DNA of 64,000 bases from positions 248,001 through 312,000 of the forward strand of contig NZ_NFHP01000001.1 of NCBI RefSeq assembly GCF_002159335.1, in the 5' to 3' direction. The number at the start of each line of letters is the position of its first letter. The first letter of the stretch is position 1. The DNA comes from Collinsella sp. An7. Its GTDB lineage: Bacteria > Actinomycetota > Coriobacteriia > Coriobacteriales > Coriobacteriaceae. The position numbers and the translations under genes were made by a program. Shown piece by piece: positions 50,886 through 59,747 of the stretch. The notes below the pieces were generated by a model that was not told the DNA's origin, did no database searches, and saw only the letters and a list, made by a program, of their open reading frames with translations.

Positions 50886-52218
50886 GCTGTATCGGGAGGC
50901 TCTCGACGGTTTTGCGCTTGCGCCTGAGGTGAAGGCGCGCATGGTCACGCGATTGGTCGCCGCGCTGGAGAATGAGGGGGAGGTCGGCGGTGCGGATCCA
51001 ACGATGCCCGAATGTAGCGTGCGTGTGCCTTTTGCGTCTCACCCACCAGCGGTGTCGGGCCTGGCGCCGTCGCCCTCCGGGCGGCCCCAGCGCGCTGTCC
51101 TGCCCTGGCAGCCCAGGCGCACCGGACGTCTCCAGCGCGCCGGTGCTTCCTGGACATATCCGTACCGTATCGCTGCGACGGTTTTGCTCCTGATGTGCCT
51201 TGCGGGAGTGACATCGGTGCAGGCGGCAGGCGTGTTCCGCACTCTTGGGGCGGCTTTGTCCGATCTGTTTGGCCCCGTATCGGCCGAGACCGCGCAGTCC
51301 GAGGGTGTTGCCGCTGTCCCAGGTGTATCCTGCACCGATGCCGGTCTCACGCTCACGGCTGAGGCGGTGGTGGGAGATGCGCGTTCTTGCGTTATCGTGT
51401 ACTCGCTTTCCACGGTAGATGGCGACGCATTTGATACGGCGGGACTGGTGGTAAAAAGCAGGACGGGCGATGCGTACCTGCTGAGCGTCGGAGGGGAGGG
51501 GGACGCATATCCGTTGCTGCGCTTGGCGTTCTCTGAGGTTGAGGCGCGTGTGAACGGGGAGATGCCCTGTGAGACGAGTCTCTCGCTCTACGACGCCGAC
51601 CCCTCTGACAACGCCGTTCAAGTGGTGCAGCGCCTCGTGTTTGGCGAGGGGCAGCTTGATGGGGCGTGGGATGCGGTGCCAGCGGCGTCCGTTCGGTTCT
51701 CCCGTCTGTGCACGTGGGACACCTCGGGAGAGGAGACCGTCGCCGACGGCACTTGGGAGCTGGAGGTTCCGTTGGCCTATACGCAGGGGCCTTGCGCGTT
51801 CACGGCAGGCCAGACCGTTTCCGTGGGCGGTCATGATGCGCAGGTTACCGCACTCGAGATGTCTCCAGTGAGCATACATGTGCGCTATACGGTGGATACA
51901 GCGCCGCTTGTCACTTATGGGGCGCAGAGCTCCGATGGCCAGGGCGTTCAGCCTGATGCCGGGTCGATCAATCGGGAGGCTCAGCGGCTTGCACTCGCAT
52001 CGCTTGATGTAGTCATGCGAGATGGTGAGCGCATCCGGGTGCTGGGCATTGATGACGACCAATACGTTGGCGCAATGCCCTCAAGCATTGGTAGGAATGC
52101 CAACGGCCAAGCCGTTGTGACGTACGACCTCACCCTCGCCGACCGTGTTGTTGACCCCGATGAGGTTGAAGCGGTGGTTATCAATGATGCGGTTGAGGAG
52201 GGTGAGAGGGTGGACTGA
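50869..52218 (+). CDS. DUF4179-type membrane protein, probable anti-sigma factor
   Basis: 449 residues. A short cytoplasmic N-terminal region (1-95) precedes one transmembrane helix (IAATVLLLMCLAGVTSVQA, about 103-121) and a large extracellular beta-rich domain of the DUF4179 kind found in anti-sigma partners of ECF factors. It starts inside the sigma gene (17-bp overlap), so the two are made together. The signal it senses is unknown. Confidence 0.8.
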   Translation: MSSTSELYREALDGFALAPEVKARMVTRLVAALENEGEVGGADPTMPECSVRVPFASHPPAVSGLAPSPSGRPQRAVLPWQPRRTGRLQRAGASWTYPYRIAATVLLLMCLAGVTSVQAAGVFRTLGAALSDLFGPVSAETAQSEGVAAVPGVSCTDAGLTLTAEAVVGDARSCVIVYSLSTVDGDAFDTAGLVVKSRTGDAYLLSVGGEGDAYPLLRLAFSEVEARVNGEMPCETSLSLYDADPSDNAVQVVQRLVFGEGQLDGAWDAVPAASVRFSRLCTWDTSGEETVADGTWELEVPLAYTQGPCAFTAGQTVSVGGHDAQVTALEMSPVSIHVRYTVDTAPLVTYGAQSSDGQGVQPDAGSINREAQRLALASLDVVMRDGERIRVLGIDDDQYVGAMPSSIGRNANGQAVVTYDLTLADRVVDPDEVEAVVINDAVEEGERVD

Positions 52219-52756
52219 ATCGAGGCTCTTCGGCGAACGTGTTGTGCATGCTAGGAGGCCGTGCGCCCTTGGGAAACGTCGAATAGGGGGTGACGCCGAG
52301 GGGTGGTGGTAGATCGCGCTCGCGCAGGCCGCATAGAGCCTCTTTTGCCACGTGCGCGGGCGCTACATCGAGGTTTACTGCAATTTCCGGAGGCGCCTCC
52401 GAGTAGGCCCATGCATGCGTACACGCTCTACCTGCGGGTTCTTTATCCGCCTCGCGCCGGCTACTTCACTATTCCGCCAGAGATGGTAGTAACGCTCGAC
52501 CTGTTTGGCTCTTGCCCTCTCTGTGGGGCGTTCAGTCTAGCCAGCGGGCAAGGGGCGGCAGGTCCGTTTTCCCACGCTCCCGGCTCGCTGACGAGTGCTT
52601 ATCTGCCATCCGACGCCCCTCAAGGGGCCTCAAACGGCAGATAAGTACTCGCGGGCATGGCAAGGCATCGTTCGCGAGGGGTTTTCTGCCTGCTATAGTG
52701 GACCCAACGAAGAGGTTGCGGGGGCGGCGGCGCGCCTCGCGGGGAATGGGGGAGCT
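52219..52756. other. 538-bp intergenic region with two hairpins
   Basis: GACCTG with TTGCCC (about 52499-52520) pairs with GGGCAA and CAGGTC (about 52547-52566), and a 60-bp palindrome follows at 52592-52651. TATAGT near 52697 could be the -10 of the next gene. A 113-codon reading frame over 52303-52644 has atypical composition and no ribosome site, and I do not believe it. Confidence 0.6.
52592..52651. repeat. 60-bp palindromic hairpin
   Basis: CGAGTGCTTATCTGCC with GCCCCT pairs with AGGGGC and GGCAGATAAGTACTCG around a 2-nt loop; 29-bp arms with about five mismatches. Confidence 0.8.
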
Positions 52757-53761
52757 ATGGCGGATGTGAACAACGATCCTCAGGGGCAGCTGGAGCCCGC
52801 GGATACCTACGAGGCGGTTACGGTCGAGGTTTCTGCGGGCGACGGTCCGATTATTCTGGGCGAGATATTGTCGCGCCATCGGCGCATCGTGGCGGCCGTC
52901 CTCGTCGTCGTCGCGCTCATCTCCTTCATCCCGCTGCGCATGGTGTTCTCCAACCCCGATACGTACGTGGGGCTTACGCAGACGCTCGACACCAAGATCG
53001 ATAACGTTATGGGGCTTACGGCGGCGTCTGCGGCGGCATCGGCCGGCCTCTCGGCCATACCCGGCGATGCGGGCACGCCCATCGCAGAGAAGCTCATCGA
53101 GCTGGCCGGTAACTTCGGAATCATCCTCGCCATCGTCTTTTTGGAGAAATACCTGCTCACAATCTTTGGGGCGGCGGCGTTTGGGCTGTTGGTGCCTGTG
53201 GGGTGCGTCTTCGGCATCATCGCCGTCATGACGTACGGGCGCCTGACGCTCAGCAACGTCATGGCCAAGCTCGCTCTCAAGCTCGTGGTGCTTGCGGCGG
53301 TTCTGCTCTGCACGATCCCCACGAGCGTGTGGGTCACCAACACCATCGACAAAACGTATCAGACGTCGCTCGAGGCCTCGGCGGCGGCTGAGGCGGCCGA
53401 AGACGCGGCCGGTGCGGATGAGGCGCAACAGGGGGAGTCGGGGGGCGCGGGGAACCCCATCGACAGCCTCTTCGGTTTCTTCCAGGGCATTCCCGACGCG
53501 GTGGCGAGCGGTCTTGCGAGCGTGTCCGGCGAGATCTTGGGTCAGCTCAACAACCTCATCGAGCAGTTTGCGGTCATGATCGTAACGTCGTGCCTCATTC
53601 CCGTTCTCGTGCTGGTTTTCTACCTGTGGATGGCAAATCTTCTGCTCGGCATCAACATCGAGGCGCCTGCCGCCGCCCTGAAGGCGCGCGCGACCAGCCT
53701 CAAGACGCCGCCGCGCCGCCGCTCGCAGGGCGAGGGCATCACGCGCGCGGGCAGGGCGTGA
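52757..53761 (+). CDS. Uncharacterised polytopic membrane protein
   Basis: 334 residues with about five or six hydrophobic helices, an acidic N-terminus, and a low-complexity Ala/Glu/Gly segment near 215-240. No catalytic motif. It is 6 bp upstream of the XRE gene and so probably in one operon with the regulator and kinase. Confidence 0.7.
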   Translation: MADVNNDPQGQLEPADTYEAVTVEVSAGDGPIILGEILSRHRRIVAAVLVVVALISFIPLRMVFSNPDTYVGLTQTLDTKIDNVMGLTAASAAASAGLSAIPGDAGTPIAEKLIELAGNFGIILAIVFLEKYLLTIFGAAAFGLLVPVGCVFGIIAVMTYGRLTLSNVMAKLALKLVVLAAVLLCTIPTSVWVTNTIDKTYQTSLEASAAAEAAEDAAGADEAQQGESGGAGNPIDSLFGFFQGIPDAVASGLASVSGEILGQLNNLIEQFAVMIVTSCLIPVLVLVFYLWMANLLLGINIEAPAAALKARATSLKTPPRRRSQGEGITRAGRA

Positions 53762-53767
53762 GGGCGT

Positions 53768-54226
53768 ATGAAGCAGGAGCGCCTGACCGAGGACCTGCTC
53801 GAGCGCCTGCTCGCCGCCGAGGCGCCCGAAGCGTATCTGGGCGAGCGCGACGCCGTGATCGACCGCGCGCTTACCGATTACCTGCGCGAGCTGCTGGCCG
53901 ACCGCGGCATCAACCGCTCCGAGCTATCGCGTCGATCGGGCGTCAACATCACGTTCGTGTACGACATCTTCAAGGGTAAGAGCATGCCGGGGCGCGATAA
54001 CGCCATCATGCTCGCGCTGGGGCTCTCCTGCGACGTGCGCGAGACCCAGCGCCTGCTGCGGCTCGCCGGGGTTTCCGAGCTGTGGCCCAAGCGCCGGCGC
54101 GACGCCATCATCCTCTGGTGCATCGAGCACGGCATGACGCGCGTGGCGTGCGACGACGAACTCTACCGCTTGGGCGAGAGGCCCCTGTTCGATCCCAAAG
54201 ACGACGCCGACGGCGGCCGCGCGTGA
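53768..54226 (+). CDS. XRE-like regulator paired with kinase
   Basis: 152 residues. HTH: YLRELLADRGINRSELSRRSG and NITFVYDIFKGKSMPGRDN are given here as two blocks. The C-terminal half (LWPKRRRDAIILWCIEHGMT) is conserved in a family often encoded just before Hanks-type kinases in gut Firmicutes and Actinobacteria (from memory). A paralogue lies at 57858. The kinase gene follows after 17 bp. Confidence 0.8.
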   Translation: MKQERLTEDLLERLLAAEAPEAYLGERDAVIDRALTDYLRELLADRGINRSELSRRSGVNITFVYDIFKGKSMPGRDNAIMLALGLSCDVRETQRLLRLAGVSELWPKRRRDAIILWCIEHGMTRVACDDELYRLGERPLFDPKDDADGGRA

Positions 54227-54243
54227 GGGGCGGGCAATCTGCG

Positions 54244-55947
54244 ATGGACGAGCATGCAACGCTGCACGGCATGAATATCGACGACGCCTACGTGGTCGAG
54301 CGGAGGTTGGCGTGCGGTCCGGCGGGCACGACGGAGCTCGTGACGCTGGGCGACGTGGGTCCCTTTGTGCGCAAGCGCCTGCCGCGCGAGCGGGCCCACC
54401 GCGTGGTGTGGGCGGTGCTCTCTCAATGCGAGAGCTCACGTTTGCCGAGGATTCGGACGACCTATGAGCTGCCGGATGAGTTTGTGGTGGTATGCGACTA
54501 TGTGCCGGGAGACACCTTGGCCGAGGTTGTGGAGCGCGAGGGAGCGCTTGCCCCCGAGCGTGCGCGTGCCCTGGCGCACGATCTGTGCGAGGCGCTTGCC
54601 GACCTGCATGCGCACGGCGCGGTGCACCGGGACGTTGCGCCCGCCAATATCGTGCTGGCAAAAGACGGGGCGCATCTTATCGACTTCGGGTGCGCGGGCG
54701 TGCCGGCGCTTGAGGACGATAGCCAAAAGAATCCGCAGGGAACATGGGGCTTTGCGGCGCCCGAGCAGCATGGATTCACGATGGTGGATGCGCGGGCGGA
54801 CCTGTATGCCGTGGGCCGTGTGGTTGCGTACGCGGCAACCGGGGCGCGGCCCGAGGGCAACTCTGCCCGGGAGCTTCGTGCGCACATTGCAGGGTTGCCC
54901 GAGGGCCTGCGCGCGGTGATTGAGCGCGCATGCGCCTTTGAGCCGAGCGCGCGCTATCAGACGGCGGCAGACCTCGGCGCAGCTTTTGCCGGGGCAGCGT
55001 CCGGCGCGGGCGCGGGGAGCCAGGCTGCCTCGGGGCAGCAGACGGCCGAAGTGCAGGCCGCTTCCGGTGCGCCGGCGTTCGGCGGCGCACCGTCGCCTAC
55101 CGTGCCCCCAGACTTCGCGAGCCCTCGCCCCCGGCGGTCAATGCGCCGCCCGCTGCTTGCGGTGGCGACGCTGGTGCTTGTGGCGGCGATCGCCTGCGGT
55201 GCGTGGTTTGCGTCGGGCGGCCTCTTTGCCCCTGCTGACCCTGCGGGCGACCGTGGCGGGGACGCTCAGCAAGGTGCCGTGCAGCAGCAGGATCGCGCGC
55301 CATCAGGCGGTCAGACGACCGTCGGGGCCGGTACCTCCACAGGCGAGCTGGTGGAGGAGGCGGCGAAGGCCCTCACGATTACCGAGAGCTCGTGGTATGT
55401 CAGCTCTGGGGGCTTCGTGCGCTATGCGGTCGGTATCGCCAACACGGACGATGATGTGACGGCCCTCTTTCCCACCGTTCTGATTACAGGGCGCGATGCC
55501 GACGGCAACGTCCTCTTTTCAGACACGCAGGTGCTGAACAGCCTGTTTCCCGGTGAGACGCACTATTGGGGAGGGCAGGCCGGTAATGGGGCCGCACCCG
55601 CAAGCGTTGAGTTTAGCATCGCGCGTCCGGGTGATTGGGAGGTCGAGCAGGGGTCGGGTGCATCGAGCTCCTATACCGTATCGGGCGTGATGACCTCGCA
55701 GGACCTGCTGGGCGGAACGGTAGTGACGGGGGAGCTGACGTTCGTTGCGCGCGGGGACGAGGCGTACGGGAGCAACCAGGTGGCGATCGTGGCGATTGGC
55801 CGCGATGCACAGGGACAGATGGTATGGGGCGAGGTTGGCTTTGTGTCCGAGCCCGCGGTGGGCGCAACCGTTCCGTTCGAGGTGACGTCGCTCGGGAGTG
55901 ATGTGCCTGCCTACACGACCGTGGAGGTCCATGCGTACCCGTGGTAA
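54244..55947 (+). CDS. Hanks-type Ser/Thr protein kinase with extracellular domain
   Basis: 567 residues. The kinase domain (about 10-255) has catalytic HRDVAPANIVL and metal-binding IDFGCAG, with APEQHG in the activation segment. The Gly-rich loop is weak (LACGPAGTTELV). A Pro/Ala/Gln-rich linker leads to one transmembrane helix (about 300-322), then an extracellular domain of about 190 residues (SSWYVSSGGFVRYAV onward) resembling FxLYD-like beta-sandwiches. A receptor kinase for an envelope signal is likely; the ligand is unknown. Confidence 0.85.
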   Translation: MDEHATLHGMNIDDAYVVERRLACGPAGTTELVTLGDVGPFVRKRLPRERAHRVVWAVLSQCESSRLPRIRTTYELPDEFVVVCDYVPGDTLAEVVEREGALAPERARALAHDLCEALADLHAHGAVHRDVAPANIVLAKDGAHLIDFGCAGVPALEDDSQKNPQGTWGFAAPEQHGFTMVDARADLYAVGRVVAYAATGARPEGNSARELRAHIAGLPEGLRAVIERACAFEPSARYQTAADLGAAFAGAASGAGAGSQAASGQQTAEVQAASGAPAFGGAPSPTVPPDFASPRPRRSMRRPLLAVATLVLVAAIACGAWFASGGLFAPADPAGDRGGDAQQGAVQQQDRAPSGGQTTVGAGTSTGELVEEAAKALTITESSWYVSSGGFVRYAVGIANTDDDVTALFPTVLITGRDADGNVLFSDTQVLNSLFPGETHYWGGQAGNGAAPASVEFSIARPGDWEVEQGSGASSSYTVSGVMTSQDLLGGTVVTGELTFVARGDEAYGSNQVAIVAIGRDAQGQMVWGEVGFVSEPAVGATVPFEVTSLGSDVPAYTTVEVHAYPW

Positions 55948-56038
55948 CAGACGGATAACGAGCTCCGCTTCGTGCCGTTGTCGTTTGACGTCACAGGCTG
56001 TTTGGAGAGGCCGACATCTGCACGCCCTCAGCTTGAAT

Positions 56039-56053
56039 TCAGTTGGCAACTGA
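56039..56053. promoter_or_regulatory. TCAGTTGGCAACTGA palindrome, copy 1
   Basis: A 7-bp perfect inverted repeat around one central base, 68 bp before the gene at 56121. The same motif appears twice at 58560-58605. Confidence 0.55.
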
Positions 56054-56120
56054 TGAAATGAGTCAGAGGCTCAATAGCATAGGAAGACAGTGCTATTGAT
56101 ATCGCTGATGGGAGCATGCG

Positions 56121-56723
56121 ATGGGAGCCTATGAGCCGGCACCTGACGAACTGGTTGTCCTACATGGGGAACGCTGGATTCTGGATGATGCGGGACGCGA
56201 GAAGCAGCTGAGCGAAATCGTGCTGACTAGCCGCAATCTCGTTTTGGTCAACGAGGTTCAGCAGGGCCTGTTTAAGAAGGTCCCCATGGTTATGAAGTGC
56301 CCTTTGGATCGCGTGCTCGACGAGCAGGGCGCTCCAGCCGTCATGACCACTAAGCTTAAAGGAGTTTGGTGGGTTCAGGCTGTTTTTGGTAACGAAGTGC
56401 TTCGCTTGCGAAATGCCAACAACAATCGTCTAGAGGCAGAGCGTCTTGCAACGGCCATCAAAAACGTGGCACTGGGTGATCTTTCCGGCGTACCTTCGGA
56501 GAGCGTGATGCCTCCGGAGCTTGCGGGTGTTGTTGGAGGAGCGAAGGATTTGCTCGGCAGCATCGTCGGGGCGGGTGCGAGAATGGTGCGAGAAGGCGCC
56601 GGCAAACAAGCGAACAAGCCCGCCATGGTTTCGGCGGTTTGTCCCAGTTGCCACGCGCCACTCAGCGGAAGGAAGGGGACAAGGGTGACCTGCCCCTACT
56701 GCGATTCGCCGTATACCTTGTAG
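56121..56723 (+). CDS. PH-like domain protein with C-terminal zinc ribbon
   Basis: 200 residues. The N-terminal 115 look like a bacterial PH-like domain (ELVVLHGERWILDDAGREK, LSEIVLTSRNLVLVNEV). A helical Gly/Ala-rich middle follows, then a zinc ribbon CPSCHAPLSGRKGTRVTCPYC. The stop overlaps the ribosome site of the SPFH gene 8 bp on, so they form an operon. Probably a membrane-peripheral adaptor. Confidence 0.7.
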   Translation: MGAYEPAPDELVVLHGERWILDDAGREKQLSEIVLTSRNLVLVNEVQQGLFKKVPMVMKCPLDRVLDEQGAPAVMTTKLKGVWWVQAVFGNEVLRLRNANNNRLEAERLATAIKNVALGDLSGVPSESVMPPELAGVVGGAKDLLGSIVGAGARMVREGAGKQANKPAMVSAVCPSCHAPLSGRKGTRVTCPYCDSPYTL

Positions 56724-56731
56724 GAGATATC

Positions 56732-57925
56732 ATGGGTATCTTGGATTCAGCATTCGATTCCTTTGAGGGTATGCTTGCCGACCAGTGGAAGGATGTTGTC
56801 ACATCAGCTCCCTTTGACGAGCACACGGTCGTTGCTCCAGGAATTCGTAAGCGCGAGCAGAGTGGGTTTGGGGCAAACCGAGGGAGCGATGACATTCTCT
56901 CAACCGGTTCGATTATCTTTATTCCCGAGAACACGGCCGCCTTCATTTTCAGCCAATCGGGAATCGAACAGGTAATTACTGAGCCCGGTGGTTACGAGTA
57001 TCGCGATGGTGAAGCGAGCGTATTTGATGAGCAGAGCCGCAAGAGCAAGGGCATCGGTAAGATCTTGCTCGACGAAGCGGGGGAGCGCTTTGGCTTTTCT
57101 GGCATGTCGCCCGAAGAGAAGCGCGTTGCATTTGTTAATCTGCGCGAGATTCGCAACATAAAGTTCGGTACGCGTGGCCCCTTGGTGTATAACGACTCGT
57201 ACTACCAGTGCGATCTCGAAATCTTCTCATATGGTTCTTTTACGGTGAGGGTAACCGATCCGGTCCTATTCGTCCGGAATTATGTTCCCGCAGGCGTTGT
57301 CTCTTATAGTTTCAATGATCCGGCGGTACGTTCTCAGATGCTTACTGAGTTTCTCCACTCATTCATTGTCGCAGTGGGAGAGCTGTCATCGCAGTACCGT
57401 GTGTCCATGTTGCCCTCGCAGGCAGATGAAATTCGCGGGCGAATCGTGGAGGATACGGCGAACGCCGGAACCTGGGCGGCGCGCTTTGGTCTTGAGCTTG
57501 TTTCGGTTGGGATTGAGAATATCGAGCTTTCCGAGCAGTCGCGTGCGCTGATTCAGCAGTTTGCCGAGCAGCGGATGAGCGTCAGAGCTTATGAGGATGT
57601 GTCCCAGACCGCCGCAAATATTGCCGCTCAGCAGATGATTGCTCAAGGAGTTAGGGATAATGGCTTGGGAGATGCCGGCGGCATGCTGTTTGGCATGAAC
57701 CTTGCGAGCGGGCTAAATCCAGTAAACGCGTCTCAGGCGGGAGCGATGTTGTCGGGCGCACCGGGGGCTTCTGTGCCTCAGGACGGTCGACCGGGGGACC
57801 AGTCATCTCCTGATGACTTTGCTTCACAGCTCGAGCTGCTCGAGAAGCTCAAGGGTCTTATGGACGCTGGTGTTGTGACTGAGGAGGAGTTTGCGGCAAA
57901 GAAACGCCAGATTCTAGGGATTTAG
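56732..57925 (+). CDS. SPFH-domain protein with SHOCT tail (YdjI-like)
   Basis: 397 residues. The N-terminal half resembles SPFH/virion-core proteins such as B. subtilis YdjI (SIIFIPENTAAFIFSQSG, LVYNDSYYQCDLEIFSYGSF). The last 30 residues are a SHOCT oligomerisation motif (LLEKLKGLMDAGVVTEEEF). YdjI-type proteins gather at the membrane with partner zinc-ribbon proteins during stress. The last 68 bp overlap the 3' end of the opposing XRE gene. Confidence 0.85.
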   Translation: MGILDSAFDSFEGMLADQWKDVVTSAPFDEHTVVAPGIRKREQSGFGANRGSDDILSTGSIIFIPENTAAFIFSQSGIEQVITEPGGYEYRDGEASVFDEQSRKSKGIGKILLDEAGERFGFSGMSPEEKRVAFVNLREIRNIKFGTRGPLVYNDSYYQCDLEIFSYGSFTVRVTDPVLFVRNYVPAGVVSYSFNDPAVRSQMLTEFLHSFIVAVGELSSQYRVSMLPSQADEIRGRIVEDTANAGTWAARFGLELVSVGIENIELSEQSRALIQQFAEQRMSVRAYEDVSQTAANIAAQQMIAQGVRDNGLGDAGGMLFGMNLASGLNPVNASQAGAMLSGAPGASVPQDGRPGDQSSPDDFASQLELLEKLKGLMDAGVVTEEEFAAKKRQILGI

Positions 57926-58361
57926 CTCTCTTATCTGTTTTGAGCAGTGTCTTTTCTTGTAAGCGCCAAAGCTCGTCGTCGCATTCGGCTCGTGTCTTGC
58001 CGTTCTCAAGGCACCAGATAATGATGGCGTCGCGTTTGGTGTTGGGCCAGAGCTCGGCATTGTTTGCCAAATGCAGGATCTGCTGTGCTTCATCAAGGGA
58101 AGCATGCAAACCAAAGGCGAGCATGATGGCATGGTCACGGCCGGGACGGCTTTTACCTGCGAAGATGTCATATACAACGGTGGGATGAAGACCACAGGCT
58201 CGGATTACCTCTGCGCGCCGCATTCCTCTCTTGTCGAGCAAACGGTTGAGATACTCCCGAAGCGTGCATTCGACCGTCGCCCCATGCTCAAGATAGTCGT
58301 CAGGGGAAGCAACGCTGCGCAGCCGTTGAAGCAGTTCCTCAGTGGACAGCCAGTCTGCCAT
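57858..58361 (-). CDS. XRE-like regulator, paralogue of 53768
   Basis: 167 residues. It shares with 53768 the blocks VYDIFAGKSRPGRDHAIMLA, LWPNTKRDAIIIWCLENGKT and CDDELWRLQE. GGGGAGGG precedes the ATG at 58361. It has no kinase beside it. Its stop lies inside the SPFH gene, giving a tail-to-tail overlap of 68 bp, so expression of the two could interfere. Confidence 0.8.
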   Translation of the reverse strand: MADWLSTEELLQRLRSVASPDDYLEHGATVECTLREYLNRLLDKRGMRRAEVIRACGLHPTVVYDIFAGKSRPGRDHAIMLAFGLHASLDEAQQILHLANNAELWPNTKRDAIIIWCLENGKTRAECDDELWRLQEKTLLKTDKRAKSLESGVSLPQTPPQSQHQRP

Positions 58362-58552
58362 AACCCTCCCCTCACGTCGGCATGACTCTGTACGCGCCTG
58401 ATGCCATCGATGGGGATGGCCCAAGTTGTTCGTCAGCATCCCGTGTGCACGTTGAAAACGGGCTTGGCAGTCTTTCCCGTCGAACCCGTTGTTTAGCCGT
58501 GTGCAGTCCGTCCCATGGGGCCGACAGTTCAAGTTTGTGTGATGATAACTCC

Positions 58553-58612
58553 GAATTCCTCAGTTGCCAACTGAATACCGTGCACTCGATTCAGTTGCCA
58601 GCTGAGGAATTC
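58553..58612. promoter_or_regulatory. 60-nt hairpin with paired TCAGTTGCCA sites and buried ribosome site
   Basis: GAATTCCTCAGTTGCCAACT pairs with its near-complement (AGTTGCCAGCTGAGGAATTC), 22 of 24 positions, around a 12-nt loop. Each arm holds a copy of the 15-bp palindrome seen at 56039. The right arm includes TGAGGAA, the ribosome site of the gene starting at 58614. It may be a DNA operator, an RNA switch or both. Confidence 0.65.
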
Positions 58613-58613
58613 A

Positions 58614-59747
58614 ATGCGCTTCGAACTCACAATCAAGCTGACGAATTGCCGTTTGGGGATTGGAGTACCAGTGGAGTGGGAAGCAGCGTCCACAGGCAAG
58701 AAATCGCCGAGGAAGCGTCGTGGCTGCCTTATCGCAATTGCCGTCATCATTCTGATAGCGATTGTAGGAGGGGCGATAAGCCGCTGTTCGGGAGGAGGCT
58801 CGGAAGATTTACAGTGGCCGTCGAGCGGGTTGGCGCAGCTCCTCCCCGATCCTCCGAGCACCAAGGGAACCGTTCTGATCAATGACGAAGACCAGCTGTC
58901 TGTGCATATCGATGAGGTTTCTGCGGACGCATATGAGGCATATGTTCAGGAGTGCCAGGACAAGGGCTTCACGGTGGATATCGAAAGCGAGTCCGATAGT
59001 TTCGATGGCTTCACGGAAGAGGGCGAGCACCTATCACTCTCTTATTATTCGAGCAGCGAGAGATTGAATATCGACCTCGAGGCTGCCCTGGAGATGGCTG
59101 ATTTCGCTTGGCCTACGGTGGGACCTGCGGCTTCGGTGCCAGTTCCTCCCTCGACCCATGGTTCGGTTACCGTTAACAGCGGATCGCAATTTACCGCAAC
59201 CGTTGACGGTCTCACGGCGGAGTCGTTTAACGCTTACGCGGATACCTGCATGGGGGCGGGTTTCACCGTGGATTACGACAAGGGAGACGACTACTTCCAC
59301 GCCGATAATGCTGCAGGTGTGCACGTGAGCCTTATGTGGAAACGGTTCGGCATGATGGGGATTTCAATCTCTGCTTCGATGGAGGATGCGTCGACCGATA
59401 CGGGGAGTACTGATCAAGCGGATACTTCTGCCGAGCCCACCACAGCGGAGACGCCTGCGACAGATGCGGCACCTGCAGACACCGGCGGAGTAAGTCCCGA
59501 CTTTAAGGCGACGATGGACAGCTACGAGGCGTTTTTTAGCGAGTACGCCGACTTCATGGTGGCGTATCAGGCGAATGCCAGCTCACCTGAGTTGTTGGCT
59601 CAATATGCTGATATGATGGCACGGTATGCCGATATGACGCAGTCGATGGATAGCATCGACGAGAACAACCTGTCGGCGGCAGATTATGCGTACTACATTG
59701 AGGTGACAGGACGGATTACTGCCAAGCTCGCTAGCGTGACGCAGTAA
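58614..59747 (+). CDS. Membrane-anchored protein with DUF6591-like domains
   Basis: 377 residues. A basic N-terminus precedes one transmembrane helix (about 38-58). The extracellular part has two related repeats of about 85 residues (LPDPPSTKGTVLINDEDQLS and VPVPPSTHGSVTVNSGSQFT), then a Thr/Ala/Asp-rich linker and a helical C-terminal domain (FKATMDSYEAFFSEYADFM) like DUF6591. Function unknown. It joins the envelope-related cluster; its ribosome site lies in the hairpin just upstream. Confidence 0.75.
   Translation: MRFELTIKLTNCRLGIGVPVEWEAASTGKKSPRKRRGCLIAIAVIILIAIVGGAISRCSGGGSEDLQWPSSGLAQLLPDPPSTKGTVLINDEDQLSVHIDEVSADAYEAYVQECQDKGFTVDIESESDSFDGFTEEGEHLSLSYYSSSERLNIDLEAALEMADFAWPTVGPAASVPVPPSTHGSVTVNSGSQFTATVDGLTAESFNAYADTCMGAGFTVDYDKGDDYFHADNAAGVHVSLMWKRFGMMGISISASMEDASTDTGSTDQADTSAEPTTAETPATDAAPADTGGVSPDFKATMDSYEAFFSEYADFMVAYQANASSPELLAQYADMMARYADMTQSMDSIDENNLSAADYAYYIEVTGRITAKLASVTQ

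Noticed and set aside
52303-52644. 113-codon frame before the membrane-kinase operon
   Set aside because: It runs through two hairpins, lacks a ribosome site and has no family resemblance.
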